This document shows positions 51,749-60,214 of a stretch of 64,000 bases of DNA, piece after piece. The notes under the pieces were generated by a model. It worked only from the letters and a program-made list of their open reading frames with translations, was not told the origin of the DNA and did no database searches. The DNA comes from Rubricoccus marinus. GTDB taxonomy: Bacteria > Bacteroidota > Rhodothermia > Rhodothermales > Rubricoccaceae. The stretch spans positions 3,235,119 to 3,299,118 of the forward strand of contig NZ_MQWB01000001.1 of assembly GCF_002257665.1 (NCBI RefSeq), written 5' to 3'. Each line of letters starts with the position of its first letter. The first letter of the stretch is position 1. Position numbers and translations under genes: made by a program.

Positions 51749-52780
51749 TCAGGTCCAGTCCCGCACCTGTCGGAGCGCGAAGGCGCCGCAGGCCTCGCCG
51801 AACGTCGGCGCGTCAGCGGGGCGCGCGCCGGGGTACCAGCCGTGGCCAAGCGCCGGGAGCACCTCCACGGTGCTCCTTGGATAGGCCGATGCGGCGTCCC
51901 GGATGGCCTCTGGCGTCGCGACCGGATCGCGCTCGCCAGCGAGGAACGCAACAGGGCGGCTCTCGCCAGAAGCGAACCCCAGCGGGTCCAGGCCGTCCAG
52001 CGCGCGCCCGCCGCGGCCCAGCCGCGAGAGCAGCCGCGCAAACCGCAGCGCGCCGACCGCGGGCTCGCCGCCCATCCGCCGCGCCGCGGTCTCCGCCAGA
52101 GGCCCCAGGCGAAGACCGCCCGTGACCACCGCCGCGGGGATGCCGGAGAACTGCGCGAACGTGTCCACCAACCCGCGCGCCATACCGGGAAGCCCCGGGT
52201 GTCCGATGGCGCCGATCAGACGGTCGCCCAACCCGTCGCGGCCAAAGGCGAAGCTGGAAAGCAGGCACCCGAAGCTGGCGCCGAACAGAGCACGCCGGCC
52301 TCTGGCGCCGATGCCGTGCGCGTCGGCGCCGAGCGCGAACGCCGCCGCGAGGTCGGCCGCGACGCCATCGAACATGCGCGCCACGAGCGGCACGTCGAGC
52401 GCGACACCGCGGCGCGCGATCTCGGCCACGGCCGCACCGGGATTGCCGCCCCCGCCCGGACGCCGCACGCCTCCCAGCGGCGTGTCTATCAAAATGGCCC
52501 CGGCGCCGCCTCTGGCGAGCTCAAGCGCGGCGGGAATGCTGTGCGCCAGAGGCTTCGTGATGCCGTTGAGCAGCGTGACCGCCGCAGCGCCTTCGCGCCC
52601 ATCAGCGGGCGGAATCACGAGAGCGTCGAACGTCGAAAACGCGAGGTCCAGGTCGGCGTCGCCGGTGTACGGGTGATCGCGGCGGAGGCGGTAGCGCGTG
52701 GCGCCGAGGCCTTCGACGCGCACCGCGCGGGCGCTGAGAACCTGAAGCGGAGACGAAGCCGGAACGGAGAGAGCGGACAC
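51749..52780 (-). CDS. alpha/beta hydrolase fold protein
   Basis: A 343-residue protein. The nucleophile elbow is G-A-S-F-G (Ser near 170). The acid is likely Asp in F-L-A-G-E-R-D-P-V-A, and the catalytic histidine lies in L-G-H-G-W-Y-P-G near the end. An N-terminal strand region (V-T-L-L-N-G-I-T-K-P) resembles the oxyanion turn. Substrate unknown; it could be an esterase or acyl-transferring enzyme. No signal peptide, so cytosolic. The protein is unusually Gly/Ala-rich, with several motif-encoded tracts. Confidence 0.75.
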   Translation of the reverse strand: MSALSVPASSPLQVLSARAVRVEGLGATRYRLRRDHPYTGDADLDLAFSTFDALVIPPADGREGAAAVTLLNGITKPLAHSIPAALELARGGAGAILIDTPLGGVRRPGGGGNPGAAVAEIARRGVALDVPLVARMFDGVAADLAAAFALGADAHGIGARGRRALFGASFGCLLSSFAFGRDGLGDRLIGAIGHPGLPGMARGLVDTFAQFSGIPAAVVTGGLRLGPLAETAARRMGGEPAVGALRFARLLSRLGRGGRALDGLDPLGFASGESRPVAFLAGERDPVATPEAIRDAASAYPRSTVEVLPALGHGWYPGARPADAPTFGEACGAFALRQVRDWT

Positions 52781-52858
52781 GAGAGCGTTGTGTTTCGCGC
52801 TCTCACGTCGCCTCTGGCGCAGAGTTCGGCCGACGCGCCGTCCTCCGCGCTTCTTCGA

Positions 52859-52876
52859 CGCCAGAGGCCTCTGGCG
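52859..52876. repeat. head-to-head motif pair
   Basis: CGCCAGAGGCCTCTGGCG, eight bases after the stop of the SDR gene, in the gap between two leftward genes. It is palindromic but with the arms in the opposite order. Confidence 0.9.
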
Positions 52877-52883
52877 CGAGAGG

Positions 52884-53627
52884 CTACCGCACCTGGTCCG
52901 TTGGCATCACGAGGACCTCGGCGACGGTCGCGCCAGAGGGCGCGGAGACGGCGTAGCGGATCGATTCGGCGATGTCCTCGGGCGCGATCGGCGTGGCCTT
53001 GAACTCCGGCGCCGCCTCCTTGAACGCCGGGTCCTCGATGGCCTGGAACAGCTCGGTCGAGACCGCGCCGGGCTCGATGCACGTCACGCGGATGCCGTGC
53101 CGCGGGCCAAGCTCCATGCGCAGCCCTTCGGAAAAGGCCGTGATGGCGTGCTTGGTCGCGCAGTAGACGGAGCCGCCGAAAAAGAGCCGCCGCCCCGCGA
53201 CCGAAGACACGTTGACGATGTGCCCGGCCTCTTGCGAGATCATGTGCGGGATCGCCGCACCGGTGCAGTAGAGCACACCGTTGATGTTCACGTCCACCAT
53301 CTGCATCCACTCCTCCATGCGGACGCTCTCGGCGAGCGAGAGCGGCATCACGCCTGCGTTGTTGATGAGCACGTCGATCCGCCCGTAGGCGTCCATCGCG
53401 GCCTGGATCAGCGCCTCGCACTGCGCGCGGTCCGTTACGTCGGTCTCGACCACGAGCGCCGTTCCGCCAGAGGCTTCGATGTCGGCCTTGAGCGCTTCCA
53501 GCCGGTCGGCGCGGCGCGCGGCCAGCACGACGCGGGCGCCCTCTTTCGCGAGAAGCCGAGCGGTGGCATCGCCGATGCCAGACGAGGCGCCGGTGATGAC
53601 GACGGAGAGGTCCTGAAGGGAGGTCAT
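52884..53627 (-). CDS. classical short-chain dehydrogenase/reductase
   Basis: A 247-residue classical SDR. The nucleotide motif is [12 protein letters not shown] is present, and the catalytic Ser-Tyr-Lys triad lies in S-S-V-A-G and S-V-Y-C-A-T-K-H. The closest general type is the YdfG/clavulanate-dehydrogenase-like NADP enzymes that reduce 3-hydroxy acids or semialdehydes. The substrate cannot be told. The start at 53627 is the ATG before the first beta strand. Confidence 0.93.
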   Translation of the reverse strand: MTSLQDLSVVITGASSGIGDATARLLAKEGARVVLAARRADRLEALKADIEASGGTALVVETDVTDRAQCEALIQAAMDAYGRIDVLINNAGVMPLSLAESVRMEEWMQMVDVNINGVLYCTGAAIPHMISQEAGHIVNVSSVAGRRLFFGGSVYCATKHAITAFSEGLRMELGPRHGIRVTCIEPGAVSTELFQAIEDPAFKEAAPEFKATPIAPEDIAESIRYAVSAPSGATVAEVLVMPTDQVR

Positions 53628-53693
53628 AGCAGAAGCGGAAAGAGGGGGAGGAAGCGGCCGCCCCAACCGCCCACGCCTGCCGGGGTTTCCTAA

Positions 53694-53711
53694 GCCTCTG
53701 GCGCCAGAGGC
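53694..53711. repeat. 18-base palindrome in the divergent SDR/CsbD gap
   Basis: GCCTCTGGCGCCAGAGGC. The rest of the gap (53628-53855) holds no gene; I see no clear promoter. Confidence 0.95.
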
Positions 53712-53855
53712 GAGGAGCAGCCCGAACAACGCCGGATCCGCGCTCCCACATCGGGGAAATCCTCAAGTTGGCAAGGGGTGGATCCATCCGACCTGCACAC
53801 GGTCTACACATCCGCGCGGCCGTCGGCCTCGCCTCCCTCTCTTCCCCCCATTCTG

Positions 53856-54101
53856 ATGAGCGACATGAAAGACCGCGTCGAGGACCGCCTCGACCACGAG
53901 CAGGCCGAAGGCCGCAAGGATCAAGCCTCTGGCGCCCTGGACCAGGCGGCAGGCAACATCAAGAAAAACGTCGGTGACCTGATCGGCAATGAGAGCATGG
54001 AGGCCGAGGGCCGCATGCAGGAGGCCGGCGGCAAGCTGAAGCGCGAGGCGGGCAACGCTCGCTCCGAGGCTGCCGACGCGGCCGAAGACGCCATCGACTG
54101 A
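53856..54101 (+). CDS. CsbD-like stress protein
   Basis: An 81-residue, highly charged helical protein with the CsbD pattern: two similar segments around A-S-G-A-L-D-Q-A-A-G-N-I-K-K-N-V-G-D and A-G-G-K-L-K-R-E-A-G-N. CsbD proteins are induced in general stress and desiccation; the molecular role is unknown. The ATG at 53856 gives M-S-D-M-K. A strong terminator follows 19 bases after the stop. Confidence 0.85.
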   Translation: MSDMKDRVEDRLDHEQAEGRKDQASGALDQAAGNIKKNVGDLIGNESMEAEGRMQEAGGKLKREAGNARSEAADAAEDAID

Positions 54102-54120
54102 GCCCCTCGGCTTCCCGTTC

Positions 54121-54159
54121 CGCGCCCCGGCTTCGCAAGAGGCCGGGGCGCGTTGGGTT
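54121..54159 (+). terminator. probable terminator after csbD
   Basis: CGCGCCCCGG and CCGGGGCGCG form a ten-pair stem around a 12-base loop, followed by TTGGGTT. The loop holds the variant word CGCAAGAGG, which has an inverted partner (CCTCTTGCG) at about 54164-54172. Confidence 0.7.
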
Positions 54160-54353
54160 CAGGCCTCTTGCGAAGCCCCGCGGCGTACAGGCCCAGGCCC
54201 GGAGTACGAGTCTGCAACAATCCACAGCGCTGAACAGGCCACTCGCCAAGCGGCCGATGGTTCGCCATGGGGCCAGCCGCTACGGACCCGCTCGTCCTCC
54301 CGCACTGCGCCCCTGTAGCGATGTTGTTCCTCCTAGCCTTCTCTCGGACCTCT

Positions 54354-54731
54354 ATGCTCCGCTTCCCACTTCTCGCGCTTGCCCTCCTTCTCGCCAGCGG
54401 CTGCGATGGCCCCGTCGGCGCCATCGACCGCGAGCGCGGCGTTACGGCAGAGCTGACCGCAGACGGCATCCGGGTAACCAACGAGTTCGAGGAGGCGATC
54501 TACGTCGCGGCCTATGGCGAGGAGGCCCTCGCCACCGCGTTTATTCCTCCCCAGACGGTAGAGGCGCCGGGCCGGGCTCTCCCTCTCGGCGAAACCGTTC
54601 TGTTGCGCTTCTCTGAGGAGGACTTTATCCGCTCCGATGACGGCTTCTACTCGGTCACGTGGATCACCGTCAAGGGCAGCGCGGAGCGGCCGGTGATCGG
54701 GCCGCGGGGGAGCCTGGAGCTGAGGCGCTAG
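54354..54731 (+). CDS. small lipoprotein, paralogue A
   Basis: A 125-residue lipoprotein (L-L-L-A-S-G-C-D-G, Cys17). The mature part contains T-N-E-F-E-E-A-I-Y-V-A-A-Y-G-E and Y-S-V-T-W-I-T-V-K. The same signature (A-S-G-C-D-G, A-N-E-R-A-E-P-I-Y-I-A-T-F-G-E, Y-S-V-S-W-I-T-V-E) appears in the gene at 56443, so the two are paralogues flanking pnuC-nadR. Function unknown. The open frame extends upstream, but the ATG at 54354 opens the signal peptide. The gap 54160-54353 holds a variant motif copy and nothing else I can name. Confidence 0.7.
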   Translation: MLRFPLLALALLLASGCDGPVGAIDRERGVTAELTADGIRVTNEFEEAIYVAAYGEEALATAFIPPQTVEAPGRALPLGETVLLRFSEEDFIRSDDGFYSVTWITVKGSAERPVIGPRGSLELRR

Positions 54732-54783
54732 GCTCGGCGCGCCAGAGGCGGGCGCGGGCCTCTGGCGCCGGTAGTTTCGCGGG

Positions 54784-55398
54784 ATGGAAGTCCCCTCCCC
54801 GCTCGAAGCGTCCGCCAACGTCGCCATTCTGGCGTCCGTGTACCTCGCGCGGCGCAACAGCGTCCACACGTGGTGGACGGGCATGGCAGCCGTCGTGCTG
54901 TTCGCGCTCTTCTTCTACGACCTCAAGCTCTACGCCGACGTCGTCTTGCAGGTGTTCTTTTTCGGCACGTGCGTCTACGGGTGGTGGGCGTGGACGCGCG
55001 GGGGCGCCGGCGGCGAAGAGCTTCCAATCTCCACGCTCTCGCCGCGCCAGAGGCTGGCCGCGCTGGGCGCCATCGCCGCGGCGGTGCTGTTCTTCGGGAC
55101 CGTGTTCTCGCGCTTCACCGATGCTGCGCTGCCCTACCCCGACTCGTTCATCCTCGGCGGCAGCGTGGTCGCGCAGTTGCTGATGATGCGCCGCATCCGG
55201 GACCACTGGCCGATCTGGATCGCGGTGGATGTCGTCGCGGTGATCGTGTACGCTACGAAAGGGGCGTTCCTGACCGCGGGCGTCTACGCAGTGCTTCTCG
55301 CGCTGTGCGTCCAGGGCATTCTGGAATGGCGGCGCCTGTACGCCGCGCAGGGCGTCGCGCCGGCGGAGCTCGTTTCCACACCGTCGGGCGCGGCATGA
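54784..55398 (+). CDS. pnuC: nicotinamide riboside/mononucleotide transporter PnuC
   Basis: A 204-residue membrane protein with seven hydrophobic helices. The PnuC pattern is clear: L-Q-V-F-F-F-G-T-C-V-Y-G-W-W-A-W at helix 3, and W-P-I-W-I-A-V-D-V-V-A-V at helix 6. It takes up nicotinamide riboside, which the next gene product phosphorylates and adenylates to NAD. Its stop overlaps the nadR start by four bases (ATGA), so the pair is translationally coupled. A TAGTTTCG box lies 11 bases before the ATG. Confidence 0.95.
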   Translation: MEVPSPLEASANVAILASVYLARRNSVHTWWTGMAAVVLFALFFYDLKLYADVVLQVFFFGTCVYGWWAWTRGGAGGEELPISTLSPRQRLAALGAIAAAVLFFGTVFSRFTDAALPYPDSFILGGSVVAQLLMMRRIRDHWPIWIAVDVVAVIVYATKGAFLTAGVYAVLLALCVQGILEWRRLYAAQGVAPAELVSTPSGAA

Positions 55399-56366
55399 AG
55401 CGGTTCGCGAGTGGCCTCGTCGTGGGCAAGTTTGCGCCGCTGCACCGCGGGCACCAGCGGCTGATCGAGGCGGCGCAAGAGGCCTGTGGCCGCGTTGTGG
55501 TCATGCTGTGGTCGGAGCCGGACTTCCCGGACATGCCAACCGACGTGCGCGCGGGTTGGGTGCAGGCGCTGTACCCCGGCGTGACGGTTCTGCCGTTCGC
55601 CTCTGGCGCGGCACCCGTGCCGCCGCCGAACGCGGCGCCGGGCGAGGTGCACCGCGCGTTCGTGCGCGAGCACCTGCCGTTCCCCGTTGATGCGGTATTT
55701 ACGGGCGGCGAGGCCTACGGCGAGCCTCTGGCGGAAACGCTGGGAGCCGAGCATGTGGTCGTGGACCGCCGGATCGAGGGCCTTTCGGGGACCGCGGCGC
55801 GCGTGGACCCTCTGTCGCCAGAGGCCGAGTTGCACCCGCTCGTGCGCGGTCACTTCGTGCAGAAGGTGGCGTTCCTGGGCGCCGAGTCCACGGGCAAAAG
55901 CACGCTCGCGCAGGCGCTCGCCGAGGCTACGGGCGAGCCGTACGTCGAGGAAGTCGGCCGGACGCTGTGGGTGGAGGCCGACGGTGATCTGCCTCTGGCG
56001 GAGTACGAGACGATCTGCCGAGAGCACGTCGCGCTGGAGGACCAAGCCGTGCAACGCGCCCGGCGCTTCGTGTTCGTGGACACCAACGCCATCACGACGC
56101 AGGAGTACGCCTTCTTCTTTTTCGGCACGTGCCCGCCCGAAGTCCAGGCCTACGCCGCGCGGTGCCGCGAGCGCTACGCGCACACGTTCGTCTGCGCCGC
56201 GGACATCCCGTTCGACCAGGACGGCACGCGCGTGCACCCGCAGGTGCAGCAATACATGGACGGCGCCATCCGCAACGACCTCACCATCCGCGGGATTCCC
56301 TATACCGTTGTCGGTGGGCCTCTGGCGGCGCGCGTGGCGCAGGTGCGGGCAGCGCTCGGCGTGTAG
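55395..56366 (+). CDS. nadR: bifunctional NMN adenylyltransferase / ribosylnicotinamide kinase
   Basis: A 323-residue enzyme. The adenylyltransferase domain (1-150) has the nucleotidyl-transfer motif G-K-F-A-P-L-H-R-G-H-Q. The kinase domain (about 155-323) has the P-loop G-A-E-S-T-G-K-S-T-L and the L-x-D-T-N-A-I-T-T family segment. No DNA-binding domain is present, so unlike the enterobacterial NadR it is not a repressor. Together with PnuC it forms a riboside salvage route to NAD. A head-to-head motif pair begins two bases after the stop. Confidence 0.95.
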   Translation: MKRFASGLVVGKFAPLHRGHQRLIEAAQEACGRVVVMLWSEPDFPDMPTDVRAGWVQALYPGVTVLPFASGAAPVPPPNAAPGEVHRAFVREHLPFPVDAVFTGGEAYGEPLAETLGAEHVVVDRRIEGLSGTAARVDPLSPEAELHPLVRGHFVQKVAFLGAESTGKSTLAQALAEATGEPYVEEVGRTLWVEADGDLPLAEYETICREHVALEDQAVQRARRFVFVDTNAITTQEYAFFFFGTCPPEVQAYAARCRERYAHTFVCAADIPFDQDGTRVHPQVQQYMDGAIRNDLTIRGIPYTVVGGPLAARVAQVRAALGV

Positions 56367-56367
56367 C

Positions 56368-56385
56368 GCCAGAGGCCTCTGGCGC
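56368..56385. repeat. head-to-head motif pair after nadR
   Basis: CGCCAGAGGCCTCTGGCG directly after the TAG of nadR (one base between). Confidence 0.9.
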
Positions 56386-56442
56386 GGCGCAGCGGTTGGG
56401 GCGCGGCCTCCGTATGCGCTCCTGAACCCCTTCCCCAGTTGT

Positions 56443-56796
56443 ATGCGCCGCCTCTTTCTCTTCGCCCTTCTCGTCGCCGCCAGCGGCTGCGACGGTGCCC
56501 TTGTCAGCGACGACGGCGTGAGCGTGCAGGTCGCATCCGATGGCCTCGTGATCGCGAACGAGCGCGCTGAGCCGATCTACATCGCGACGTTTGGAGAGTG
56601 GGCGTTGATCTTTGTAGATCCCATGCCGCAGACGGCCGAGAACCCCGGGCTCGAAGTTGCCGCCAGCGGACAGGTGGAGGTCCCCTTTGAGGAGGACGGC
56701 ATGGTCCGCAGGGACGACGACCGTTACTCCGTCAGTTGGATCACCGTCGAGAACGGCGAGATCGGTGCCAGCGGCTTTCTAGACGTGCACCGGTAG
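56443..56796 (+). CDS. small lipoprotein, paralogue B
   Basis: A 117-residue lipoprotein (L-V-A-A-S-G-C-D-G, Cys16) with the same layout and key segments as the gene at 54354: A-S-D-G-L-V-I-A-N-E, P-I-Y-I-A-T-F-G-E-W-A-L and Y-S-V-S-W-I-T-V-E. Function unknown; the repeat of the gene on both sides of the NAD salvage pair suggests local duplication. Its TAG shares its G with a palindrome. Confidence 0.7.
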   Translation: MRRLFLFALLVAASGCDGALVSDDGVSVQVASDGLVIANERAEPIYIATFGEWALIFVDPMPQTAENPGLEVAASGQVEVPFEEDGMVRRDDDRYSVSWITVENGEIGASGFLDVHR

Positions 56797-56813
56797 CCTC
56801 TGGCGCCAGAGGC
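56796..56813. repeat. palindrome at convergent junction, overlapping a stop codon
   Basis: GCCTCTGGCGCCAGAGGC. The first G completes the TAG of lipoprotein B, and the stop of the convergent propeller gene is four bases further on. Confidence 0.95.
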
Positions 56814-56817
56814 GTCG

Positions 56818-58077
56818 CTATTTAATGCTGACCGAAAAAATCGTGGTGCAGGACCGGAGCGGGCACGCAAGAACGTAGGCTGCTCCTCGCTCGACCCACA
56901 CTTGATGGTCTTGTGGTGTTGGCAGCGAAATCTCCGTGCGGCCCTGCTTCTCCAGCCCTCGGTAGCTACTGACACCGCTGGACCCCGCGACATAGACGAG
57001 ATCGCTGGCTGGATCCACCGCAGGGATGCCTTCGTCTATCATACCGACGACCTCAAGAGTCTTCGAGTCTAAAACTTGACCGCCCCAATAGTGCAGGCGC
57101 GAGCCGTCCGTGCTCAGGCTATAGTCCCTAATCCAGAGGCCCGGATGTCGAATCTTCCGGCTGAACGCAGGAGTATCTCCGAGCGTAAATACGAACATCG
57201 CTGTCAGATAATCACTCACGTAGAATCGAGTGCGGTCGGGCGAAAGCTGGAGCTTGGGGTTGAATCGGATCATCTCCAAGGGCGCGAGCCGTACGCCTGT
57301 CACAGGCGTCGTGGAGAAATCCACCAGCCCGACATACGATGACCCTTCGCTTCTCGGATTGGCGGTGACCGCGATACGGTCCTGCGCCACCTCTACCACG
57401 TCGTAAGTACGCTCATCGCCCGTCCACGACTGCACGGAGACGCTATGGAGTTGAACAAGCGTCTCGGCATCGAAAACGCGCACCGTGCCGTCACGGACTC
57501 CTACGTACAGGCGCTCGCCAGTAGCGTTGAGGTGCACCCTGCCCGCAGGATTGGGTAGCGAGATCCGCCGCACAACCGTGCCGTCTTCGGCCGAGATCAC
57601 TACGAGCTCATTCACGTGCGTCAGAGTCGCGTAGAGCAAACCGCGCTCCCGGTCGAGTTCGAGACTTCCAATCTCGGCTCTCAACTTGACGAGGATGTCT
57701 GAGGGAACGCGAGCGGTGAGCAAAAACGTGACATCTGCGCCTGGCAGCACACTCGTCGTGGCACGCACCGTGATCTCGCCAACGTCTGACCCAGCGCGTA
57801 GCAACGCGACCGCATGGCCGTCTAGATCTGTCATCACAGTCTCTTGCAGCATCTCGGCGTCGCCGCTCGTCACTTGGAACGAGACCGCCACGCCCTCGAC
57901 TCCCGCACCTAACTCTGACACAACGCGAGCGGTCAGCGACGTCTGCCTCAGAGTCTCGACGATTAGGGACTGGTAGTCGCTGGAAATCGGCTCCAGCCTA
58001 CTCGGTGTCGGTGGATCCGAAGCTGTATCACAGCCTACGAGGACAACGAGAGCGAGCATATACAAACGCAACTTCAT
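56818..58077 (-). CDS. propeller lipoprotein with N-terminal Ig-like domain, atypical composition
   Basis: A 419-residue lipoprotein (L-V-V-L-V-G-C-D-T, Cys16). Residues about 40-125 resemble a bacterial Ig-like (Big_1) domain (V-S-E-L-G-A-G-V-E-G-V-A-V-S-F-Q-V-T-S-G). The rest has propeller blades of the YncE kind (L-L-Y-A-T-L-T-H-V-N-E-L-V-V-I-S-A-E-D-G-T-V-V). It is probably an outer membrane or surface binding protein. Its DNA is clearly less GC-rich, uses different codons and contains no copy of the window-wide motif, which suggests recent acquisition. A TATATTTTC box ends a few bases before the ATG. Confidence 0.82.
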   Translation of the reverse strand: MKLRLYMLALVVLVGCDTASDPPTPSRLEPISSDYQSLIVETLRQTSLTARVVSELGAGVEGVAVSFQVTSGDAEMLQETVMTDLDGHAVALLRAGSDVGEITVRATTSVLPGADVTFLLTARVPSDILVKLRAEIGSLELDRERGLLYATLTHVNELVVISAEDGTVVRRISLPNPAGRVHLNATGERLYVGVRDGTVRVFDAETLVQLHSVSVQSWTGDERTYDVVEVAQDRIAVTANPRSEGSSYVGLVDFSTTPVTGVRLAPLEMIRFNPKLQLSPDRTRFYVSDYLTAMFVFTLGDTPAFSRKIRHPGLWIRDYSLSTDGSRLHYWGGQVLDSKTLEVVGMIDEGIPAVDPASDLVYVAGSSGVSSYRGLEKQGRTEISLPTPQDHQVWVERGAAYVLACPLRSCTTIFSVSIK

Positions 58078-58161
58078 CCCGAAAATATAGCATCAGAGGC
58101 TACAGCCCTGGCCACAGCGCTGGGTTCGTGTGGTTGAGGTGGATGAACCGCATCATCGCGC

Positions 58162-58179
58162 GCCTCTGGCGCCAGAGGC
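58162..58179. repeat. 18-base palindrome after the MgtC-like gene
   Basis: GCCTCTGGCGCCAGAGGC, four bases from the stop of the MgtC-like gene and about 85 bases before the propeller lipoprotein start. Confidence 0.95.
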
Positions 58180-58183
58180 GCGT

Positions 58184-59491
58184 CTAGAACAGGAAGCCGA
58201 CGACGAGCATCGCGGCGAGGATGGCGGCGACGCCGGGCAAGATGGCCTTTTTCATCGCGCCCGCGCCGATGGAGAGCACGATGCCGCCCTTGACGACGGT
58301 GTTGCTCGCGGCGGCGAGGACGACGGCGCGAGAGGCCGTCTCGACGGAGAGGCTCCCGCCCGGCCTGCTCAGCTCCGCCATCGTGAGCGTGACCGCGTCC
58401 ACGTCGGCTAGGCCGCTGGCGATGGCGGAGGCGTAGATGCCCGCCGTCCCGAGGTACATCTCGGCGGCCTTGGAGCCGACGAGGATGAGCGCATAGAGGG
58501 CGCCAAAGGCGAGGGCGCTCTTGAGCTCGAAGGGGTTGGTGAACTGCCGCTCGCCTTCCTCTGGCGTCTCGCTATCGCCACGGGAGCGCCACCAGAGCAC
58601 GCCCGCGTACAGCAGGCCTGCCGCGCCGCCGGCCACGATCGCGGGCCAGACCACCGCCAGAAGCGCCGGGTTGACTGCGCCGGCCTCTACGAGGACTCGC
58701 GCGAACATCACCGTCCACGCGAGCACGATGCCGAGGGCCAGCGCCGCCGCCAGCTTTGCCTGGTTCTGGCTCCTCTCTGCGAACGAGAGCGTCACCGCCG
58801 TGCTGGACGCCAGCCCGCCTACGATGCCCGTGATCCCGACGCCGCGCTTAGGCCCCACCACCTGGACCAGGACGTAGCCCAGGAACGAGATCCCGGAGAT
58901 GAACACGACCATGAGCCACACCTTGAACGGACTCACGACGTTGAACGGTGCCGGCCCATACGTCTCGTCGGGTAGGATGGGGAGGATGAGGGCACTGACG
59001 GCGGCGAACTTGAGTGCGGCCGAGATGTCCTCATCGTCCAGTGCGCGCACAAAGCGGCGCGCCTCGGGCTTCAACTCCAGCAAGACCGCCATCGCGACGC
59101 CCGCGCCGGCGGCCACCGCCAGAGGCCCGGCCACGCACAACGCGCCCGCCAGGGCCGTCACCACGAGCGCGACCTCGGTCGTCAGCCCCAGGTCGCCTCT
59201 GGCGCTCCCCGCGCGGTACGCCACGACCGCCATCGCGCCAACGATCAGGACCACGATGCCGACCAAGAGCGGGCTGTTGAACAAGCCGCCGAGCACCGCC
59301 GCGAGCCCCCCGGCCAGCGCCACGAGCGGGAACGTCCGGATCCCCGCGATGGGCCCGCCTCTGGCGCCAGGGGCCTCGGAGCCGTCGTCGGCTTCGTTGC
59401 GGTGCTGGAACTCGCGCTGCGTGCCCACGAGCAGGCCGATGGCGAGCGCGGCGCCGAGGCGGCCGAACAGGGCGAGGGGATCTTCGAGCAT
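58184..59491 (-). CDS. MgtC/SapB family membrane protein with DUF4010
   Basis: A 435-residue membrane protein. The N-terminal MgtC-like part has L-G-A-A-L-A-I-G-L-L-V-G-T-Q-R-E and G-I-R-T-F-P-L-V-A-L-A-G-G; the C-terminal half is the DUF4010 domain with G-G-L-A-S-S-T-A-V-T-L-S-F-A-E-R-S and I-A-S-G-L-A-D-V-D-A-V-T-L-T-M-A. About 12 helices. MgtC proteins affect magnesium and phosphate homeostasis; this long form is functionally uncharacterised. Start ATG at 59491. Confidence 0.9.
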   Translation of the reverse strand: MLEDPLALFGRLGAALAIGLLVGTQREFQHRNEADDGSEAPGARGGPIAGIRTFPLVALAGGLAAVLGGLFNSPLLVGIVVLIVGAMAVVAYRAGSARGDLGLTTEVALVVTALAGALCVAGPLAVAAGAGVAMAVLLELKPEARRFVRALDDEDISAALKFAAVSALILPILPDETYGPAPFNVVSPFKVWLMVVFISGISFLGYVLVQVVGPKRGVGITGIVGGLASSTAVTLSFAERSQNQAKLAAALALGIVLAWTVMFARVLVEAGAVNPALLAVVWPAIVAGGAAGLLYAGVLWWRSRGDSETPEEGERQFTNPFELKSALAFGALYALILVGSKAAEMYLGTAGIYASAIASGLADVDAVTLTMAELSRPGGSLSVETASRAVVLAAASNTVVKGGIVLSIGAGAMKKAILPGVAAILAAMLVVGFLF

Positions 59492-59578
59492 GGCGTGTTA
59501 CGGGACTGTTACGCCACCAACATCGCACCCGCCCGGAGGGTCCCGCCCCTGCCCGGGAGAAGCCCCTGGCGCCAGAGG

Positions 59579-60118
59579 CTACTCCGGCAGGTACGGCGCG
59601 GGAATGGGCGTCGCGGGCGACTCTTGCTCCCACGTGATGGCCAGCACCCACCAGCGGGCACCATCGTGGACGAGTTGGAAGCTGTTGATGCCTCGGGCAA
59701 ACGGCTCCTCATCTGGGTCCAGACGGCTTTCGTAGGTGCTCCAAGCGTGCGCGAGGTGCGCGTAGCGCTCGATGCGGCGCGCGGACTCCACCTCGTAAAA
59801 CCCCTTTCCCTGGAAGAGAGGCGCGTTCGCGAAGGCGTTGGAGCCATAGGCCACGTAGTCCTCCACGCTCCAGATCACCGCCGGCGCCCACGAGGAATCC
59901 GGACGCTGGCCGAGCGGAATCAGCCGCGCCTCGGGGTGCAGAAGGGAGCGAAACCGATCCCAGTCTCGCGCCTCCGTCGCGGGTCCGGAAATGACGTCGT
60001 AGACCGCATCGAGGATCGCGCTAATCGTGCCGACGTCGGCCGGGTCCGCCTCTGGCGCCTGGGCGCGGGCGGGCAGCGCGAGCGCGGCGAGCGAGAGGAG
60101 AAGAAGGAGCCGTCTCAT
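59579..60118 (-). CDS. exported NTF2/SnoaL-like protein
   Basis: A 179-residue protein with a signal peptide (cleavage after A-R-A) and an NTF2-like domain: an N-terminal helix I-S-A-I-L-D-A-V-Y-D-V-I-S-G-P, D-W-D-R-F-R-S-L-L-H-P-E-A-R-L, and C-terminal strands with G-I-N-S-F-Q-L-V-H-D-G-A-R-W-W-V. This is the common DUF4440-like secreted type; ligand unknown. I chose the ATG at 60118 (signal peptide) over the one at 60154. Confidence 0.78.
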   Translation of the reverse strand: MRRLLLLLSLAALALPARAQAPEADPADVGTISAILDAVYDVISGPATEARDWDRFRSLLHPEARLIPLGQRPDSSWAPAVIWSVEDYVAYGSNAFANAPLFQGKGFYEVESARRIERYAHLAHAWSTYESRLDPDEEPFARGINSFQLVHDGARWWVLAITWEQESPATPIPAPYLPE

Positions 60119-60156
60119 GGTCACAAGTAGAAGGTGCGCCTGAGGATAGGACAAAA

Positions 60157-60174
60157 GCCTCTGGCGCCAGAGGC
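60157..60174. repeat. 18-base palindrome between mnmE and the NTF2-like gene
   Basis: GCCTCTGGCGCCAGAGGC, 41 bases after the mnmE stop on the leftward strand. It is followed by CTCCGGCG, a near copy of the word. Confidence 0.95.
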
Positions 60175-60214
60175 CTCCGGCGCTGCTCGGCCCGGCGGGG
60201 TCGGCGCCTGCGCG

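Noticed and set aside
54732-54783. A riboswitch in front of pnuC
   Set aside because: Only 52 bases separate the genes and I see only an inverted motif pair, with no structure like a known NAD- or preQ1-type aptamer.
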